From contig MPUH01000301.1 in NCBI GenBank assembly GCA_001970955.1, positions 1-64,000 on the forward strand: a DNA stretch of 64,000 bases. Direction: 5' to 3'. Made by a program: the position numbers and the translations under genes. Source of the stretch: Stentor coeruleus (taxonomy: Eukaryota > Ciliophora > Heterotrichea > Heterotrichida > Stentoridae). The notes under the pieces were generated by a model. The model saw only the letters and a list, made by a program, of their open reading frames with translations, ran no database searches and was not told the origin of the DNA. Shown piece by piece: positions 60,517 to 64,000 of the stretch. How positions within the stretch are numbered: position 1 is the stretch's first letter; the number at the start of each line of letters is the position of its first letter.

Positions 60517-61698
60517 TCATCTAGAAAGTTGTTTAAGTTGGTTTTTGACATAGACTAAAGCACTTGAATTATGAGTTTGATACGACAAAAACTCCTCATA
60601 ATGCGCTTCAAGTCTGCTTTTAGATTGTAGTTTACATACTGGAGGCAAGTCATTATTCAAGTCTATTTTGAAAAAAGGGAACAAAGCACTTGCAGTAGGG
60701 CAGATTTCATCCAAACTCTTTACCCCAAGAGCAGCTCCAACAAAATTCGCAAACATTTCTTCAACCAACCCTTGCATATCTGAGATTTCAAAAGCTGGAA
60801 TCTCATTATAAGGTGAACTAAATACTAAAAGCGAATAATGTGTTTGTCGAAAATACTCAGAAACAGCTAAAAACAAAAGTGCTCCAGCAATATGTCTAGG
60901 CGGGTATTTCAAAATACTTACATCTAATATACTTGCATCAAGTACTTGTAAAGTTTCCCTAAACCTTTTATATGAAACATGATTAGCAAGTTTAAAACTG
61001 ATATACCTGTTTTCAAACATCTTCTGGTTTTCAATATCTGGGTTAATCAAATAGTAGTCAGGATTGTTATAAGAAATATGCCCGAAATGATAATGTAAGA
61101 AGCTGTCCCATTGAGCCATAAGCCAGTTTGTAATTGAATACATTGTTGGTCCAGTGATACGCCAATTAAGTGCTTTAAGTAAGAATTTTTCTGTTGACCT
61201 GATTGTCTTAACACTATACCCATTGTCTGCAGCTCGAGCAAAGTCACTTATTTTACAAGGGTAGATCTCTTCAACTTTAGCGGCAACATATAAAGCAGTC
61301 AAGCCTACTAATTGAAAATTTTCCTTTTTGATACTTTCTATATTAGAAAGAAGTCGGTCTACATAAGACATAGCGTAATAAGCTGTATCACGTTTCATAC
61401 AAAGCTCGGAACTAACTTCAAACATCCAATCAAATAAAACTGCTCGCATACTTGGTGTTATGTTTGGCTGGAGTTTTGATAAGAAATTAGCTGATGGTGA
61501 ATAGAAATCTTCGTTTTCGAGGAGCATTATGAGGTAGTCTTGATCTTTTGGAGTCCAAATCATTTGGACAATTTCTGTATCTTCTAAAATATCGTGGCAT
61601 TCGAGATCTATGTCTGATGAAATGTGAGCTTTGTCATGGGATTTGTGGTGGATGTTGAAAAGACTTAGGTTCTCGTTGGCAAATTTCATAGGGAACAT
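60517..61698 (-). CDS. Cyclin, A/E type
   Basis: Cyclin of 393 aa with a complete N-terminal cyclin box: MRAVLFDWMFEVSSEL, YVDRLLSNIESIKKENFQLVGLTALYVAAKVEEIYPCKISDFA, and FLLKALNWRITGPT, most like cyclin E or A (EIYPPKLSDFA in cyclin E). The second cyclin fold follows (RHIAGALLFLAVSEYF). No D-box is evident near the N-terminus. CDK partner and cell-cycle phase are inferences from similarity; cyclin E/A-CDK2 complexes phosphorylate Rb. It ends in TGA, showing that UGA is a stop in this organism. It lies between the Rb-family gene and a C2 coiled-coil gene. Confidence 0.9.
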   Translation of the reverse strand: MFPMKFANENLSLFNIHHKSHDKAHISSDIDLECHDILEDTEIVQMIWTPKDQDYLIMLLENEDFYSPSANFLSKLQPNITPSMRAVLFDWMFEVSSELCMKRDTAYYAMSYVDRLLSNIESIKKENFQLVGLTALYVAAKVEEIYPCKISDFARAADNGYSVKTIRSTEKFLLKALNWRITGPTMYSITNWLMAQWDSFLHYHFGHISYNNPDYYLINPDIENQKMFENRYISFKLANHVSYKRFRETLQVLDASILDVSILKYPPRHIAGALLFLAVSEYFRQTHYSLLVFSSPYNEIPAFEISDMQGLVEEMFANFVGAALGVKSLDEICPTASALFPFFKIDLNNDLPPVCKLQSKSRLEAHYEEFLSYQTHNSSALVYVKNQLKQLSR

Positions 61699-61746
61699 GT
61701 TTGAAAATTATTATCAATAATGAAATTCCCACGCAAACTGCTGGTC

Positions 61747-63146
61747 TTAAAACATATCATTAAATCTATCGTAGTTATCTGCTTGGTCAAGGTATTTTCT
61801 CGCGCTCATTGAACCTTTTTGGATATCTGGAGATAATAAGTCACGCTTAGTAAGGGTTGTACTTCGAATAAACCTCTCTTCTGAAAATTTTAAAGCTTTT
61901 TCTTCTGCTTTGCCATCACTGTCTTCATAGACAATTTTCAAGCTTTCATCCTCTATTAAGTCTTGATTGTTCTTTGTAACAAGTGATGCTTTTTTGAGCA
62001 TAAGTTTTTCTCTTGCTATTTTCTTAGAAGTTTGTCCAAGTTCTTTACTTATACTTTCTATTTCTCGTTTTTCACTATTAATTTTTTGACGTTCTTGTTT
62101 GAGTTTTGCAGAATCATGATATAACTGGGACTTTATAGCTAGTAATTCCTCTTTTTCTTTAGCTAGTTTAGCTTTTTCTTGCTGAATAGCGAGTTCTTCC
62201 ATCTGCAAACTTTGTTCTCTCCTTTTAAGGTTTTCTCTACAGCGTTTGATTTCGGCTTTAGCTTTTTTCAATTTAGCATTGTCTTTTTTCGCTTGATCGA
62301 AAAGGGATTTTAAATTCGTTTCTTTGTCTCGGAGCCGGTTATTTTCAAGACTCAATTCACTTCGAAGTTTTTCAACATTTTCCTCATGAACCCCACTAGC
62401 ATTGCGACTTNTATAAAAATATTTTATATGTATTTTCAAGACTCAATTCACTTCGAAGTTTTTCAACATTTTCCTCATGAACCCCACTAGCATTGCGACT
62501 TTTCTCTCTCTTACAATTAGCCCATTGAATATGCAAACTTTCTTTCTCAAGTTCCATATCATTAAGTTGCTTATAATAATCATNTGCGACTTTTCTCTCT
62601 CTTACAATTAGCCCATTGAATATGCAAACTTTCTTTCTCAAGTTCCATATCATTAAGTTGCTTATAATAATCATCACGTATTTCCACTGAATTGTGAGAC
62701 GAATGAGTTGTCATAAGTGTACTATCTTCATGAGGAAAATCAAATGTAAGCAATATAGTTCCAACTGGCTGATTAGCAGAATTGCACAAAGGCCACCATT
62801 CTGTAAAATGCCCTTGAGAGATTTCGCTTAATTGTAGTTTGCATCTTCCAACTTCAGCATCACTAAATAGCATTCCTTTATCATAAACAAAAAATTCAAT
62901 AAAAGGAGATGGGCAGAGTTCAAATACATAATGAGAGTTCCATTTAGGTTTTGATCCAGACCTTGAACTCACAGGGGACTTCCAGATTTGGTCGCCGTAT
63001 TGAACTTTTAGATAGAGACTCATATGAGAAAATTTAGAGACAGAAACAGTTATAGCACCTTCTATAAGACGTACACCCAGTCCTTGCATATTTGCTCGTG
63101 GAGATCCTGATAGTGATAAAAAGATTTCATTGCGGTCTGATGACAT
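61747..63146 (-). CDS. C2-domain plus coiled-coil protein, split by assembly joins
   Basis: The N-terminal 150 residues form a C2-type domain (VRLIEGAITVSVSKFSHMSL, VQYGDQIWKSPV, KWNSHYVFELCPSPFIEFFV, AEVGRCKLQL, EWWPLCN), followed by a long Lys/Glu-rich coiled coil. As assembled, the frame is broken at N bases 62584 and 62411, each accompanied by a perfect duplication (90 and 71 nt). Dropping one copy plus the N at each join, and the 19 odd bases at 62412-62430, leaves 1218 nt, a multiple of three. That gives one continuous frame of about 405 aa. The break is therefore very likely an assembly artefact, not a pseudogene. Function unknown; membrane or Ca2+-responsive scaffold is an inference. 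Confidence 0.8.
62340..62501. repeat. Perfect 71-nt duplication around N (assembly join)
   Basis: 62340-62410 equals 62431-62501, with an N at 62411 and 19 unrelated bases between. The pattern of an unmerged contig overlap with a noisy contig end fits better than a real repeat. Confidence 0.85.
62494..62674. repeat. Perfect 90-nt duplication around N (assembly join)
   Basis: 62494-62583 equals 62585-62674, separated by a single N at 62584. The first copy partly overlaps the neighbouring 71-nt duplication, meaning a contig only about 170 bases long was placed between two larger ones. Confidence 0.85.
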
Positions 63147-63839
63147 TTTAATATATATATTTTTAAAAGTATTAGTGAAGTTTGATAAGAAGTATGTGCG
63201 GTTTTTAATTTTTGTAAACGATTTAAGGCTTAGAAATAGAAGTTGATATTGATTGTTAGGAATATGATATTGTTGATAAAAAGTTTTTTTGTGATATTTT
63301 AATTTAGAAAGGTTTATGAAGTTAGTAAGATTAACTGATAATTTGTTAAATTGTGTTTTTGGAGTTTTTATTGTTTAATCATTTTATAATGGAAGTTGGA
63401 GATTGAGATTTATGAAGAGTGGGTAGAAAATAATGCGCTGAAACAGAGGGTAAAAAGTACATGTTGTTGTATTGGATAATATATTTTGTTGTTGATTTTA
63501 TTAGTGGATAATAAAGTTTTTATTGATATGATATATAATAGCTCTGATTGATAAATGAAACTATTTTTTTATTGTAGTTACCTTCTAGAAATTTTGGAAC
63601 ATATAGAAAATATTTCTTTAGCAACCAAAATTCTAAGAATGATGAAATATTCTTTCTAGACTATCCAAAGCTTAAACTTTGATTTTGTTTTTAAGATTTT
63701 AGTTATATAAATTAGCTTTCTTAGCTTAAGATATAAATGGTATAAATTCTTTTTGTGATATCAGATTAGAGTTGAAATCTTATACATTATATTCTGTTTT
63801 TTTTTCTAAAAAATAACTTTTAACCAGCAGACCTTCTAA
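63147..63839. promoter_or_regulatory. Divergent spacer, no gene seen
   Basis: AT-rich spacer upstream of the C2 coiled-coil gene (minus). About 63150-63560 is C-poor on the plus strand, and toward 63800 the bias fades, consistent with a plus-strand gene starting at 63840. No RNA gene recognised. Confidence 0.4.
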
Positions 63840-64000
63840 ATGAATTCTAAAATAGCACAGCTCAAAGATTATCTCTATCAAGTATTTGATTCTAATAATT
63901 CTATTTCATTTAATATTAGAGTGATTAAATCTCTAAAGAGTTTTACATTATATAGAAAATCCTATAATGCTTATAATACTTGTAATACAGGTTTTACTAA
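63840..64000 (+). CDS. Start of an uncharacterised gene, runs off the window
   Basis: A frame starting with ATG at 63840 (MNSKIAQLKDYLYQVF...) stays open for 53 codons to the end of the window. The sequence is hydrophilic with a possible N-terminal helix, and matches no family I know. Support is the uninterrupted frame in AT-rich DNA, the expected position opposite a divergent gene, and the composition change just upstream. It could still be a chance frame. Confidence 0.4.
   Translation, partial: MNSKIAQLKDYLYQVFDSNNSISFNIRVIKSLKSFTLYRKSYNAYNTCNTGFT

Noticed and set aside
61747-63146. Interpretation of the C2 coiled-coil gene as a pseudogene or as two genes
   Set aside because: Both breaks coincide with N bases and perfect duplications, and frame is kept when one copy is dropped.

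Overview
The window looks like macronuclear DNA of a heterotrich ciliate, most probably Stentor or a close relative. The reasons are: very AT-rich DNA with dense eukaryotic genes; TAA, TAG and TGA all acting as ordinary stops (the cyclin gene ends in TGA, the NEK kinase at 48 kb in TAG, the RdRP in TAA), so the standard code applies; and seven introns that can be recognised from the sequence, each exactly 15 nt, mostly GTAA...TAG. Two features fit ciliate biology: a cellular RNA-dependent RNA polymerase and a set of cilium-related genes (CFAP100-like, RPAP3/SPAG1-like, an SHIPPO-repeat protein, two NEK kinases, and several coiled-coil proteins of unknown function).

Layout. 0-5.3 kb: a decayed AGC-kinase fragment, then RdRP and a Qc-SNARE. 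5.8-11.7 kb: a 1411-aa ankyrin/EF-hand/IQ protein, divergent from importin-alpha, the two start codons only 40 bp apart. 11.7-12.2 kb: a hairpin-rich candidate non-coding RNA. 12.2-16.4 kb: MOSC protein, CFAP100-like coiled coil, thioredoxin-like protein, ZC3HC1-like zinc finger. 17.2-20.5 kb: plasma-membrane Ca2+-ATPase. 21-24 kb: a small membrane protein and a TPR protein in spacious AT-rich DNA. 24.7-30.9 kb: five tightly packed plus-strand genes (secreted-type membrane protein, RCC1 coiled coil, RPAP3/SPAG1-like, small ankyrin protein, SHIPPO protein). 31-39 kb: DHHC acyltransferase divergent from a P2X-like receptor, a small membrane protein, an amino-acid transporter, a NEK kinase and p97/CDC48. 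39.6-47.6 kb: NT-C2 coiled-coil protein, ZIP transporter, mitochondrial ribosomal protein bL17 and three uncharacterised proteins. 48-55 kb: NEK kinase, CCT5, a coiled coil and a repeat/zinc-finger protein. 55.3-63.1 kb: calcineurin B, an unknown protein, a retinoblastoma pocket protein, a cyclin and a C2 coiled-coil protein. A truncated plus-strand reading frame runs off the right end.

Several gene models here were rebuilt by removing 15-nt introns that otherwise end the reading frame: RPAP3/SPAG1-like, DHHC, amino-acid transporter, NT-C2 and the second NEK. Because 15 is a multiple of three, a further intron without an in-frame stop would be invisible, so small internal insertions in other models cannot be excluded.

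Themes: Ca2+ handling (PMCA, calcineurin B, EF-hand/IQ protein, P2X-like channel), protein quality control (p97, CCT5, RPAP3-like), cell-cycle control (Rb next to an A/E-type cyclin) and cilia. The most interesting signals are the P2X-like protein that has lost all four basic ATP-coordinating residues, the Qc-SNARE with His at its zero layer, the strand-specific G depletion upstream of start codons with a sharp switch inside divergent spacers, and the structured RNA candidate near 11.8 kb. Three perfect duplications that abut or closely flank single N bases look like assembly joins, and two of them break one real gene. No virus-like element, rRNA, confident tRNA or CRISPR array was seen.
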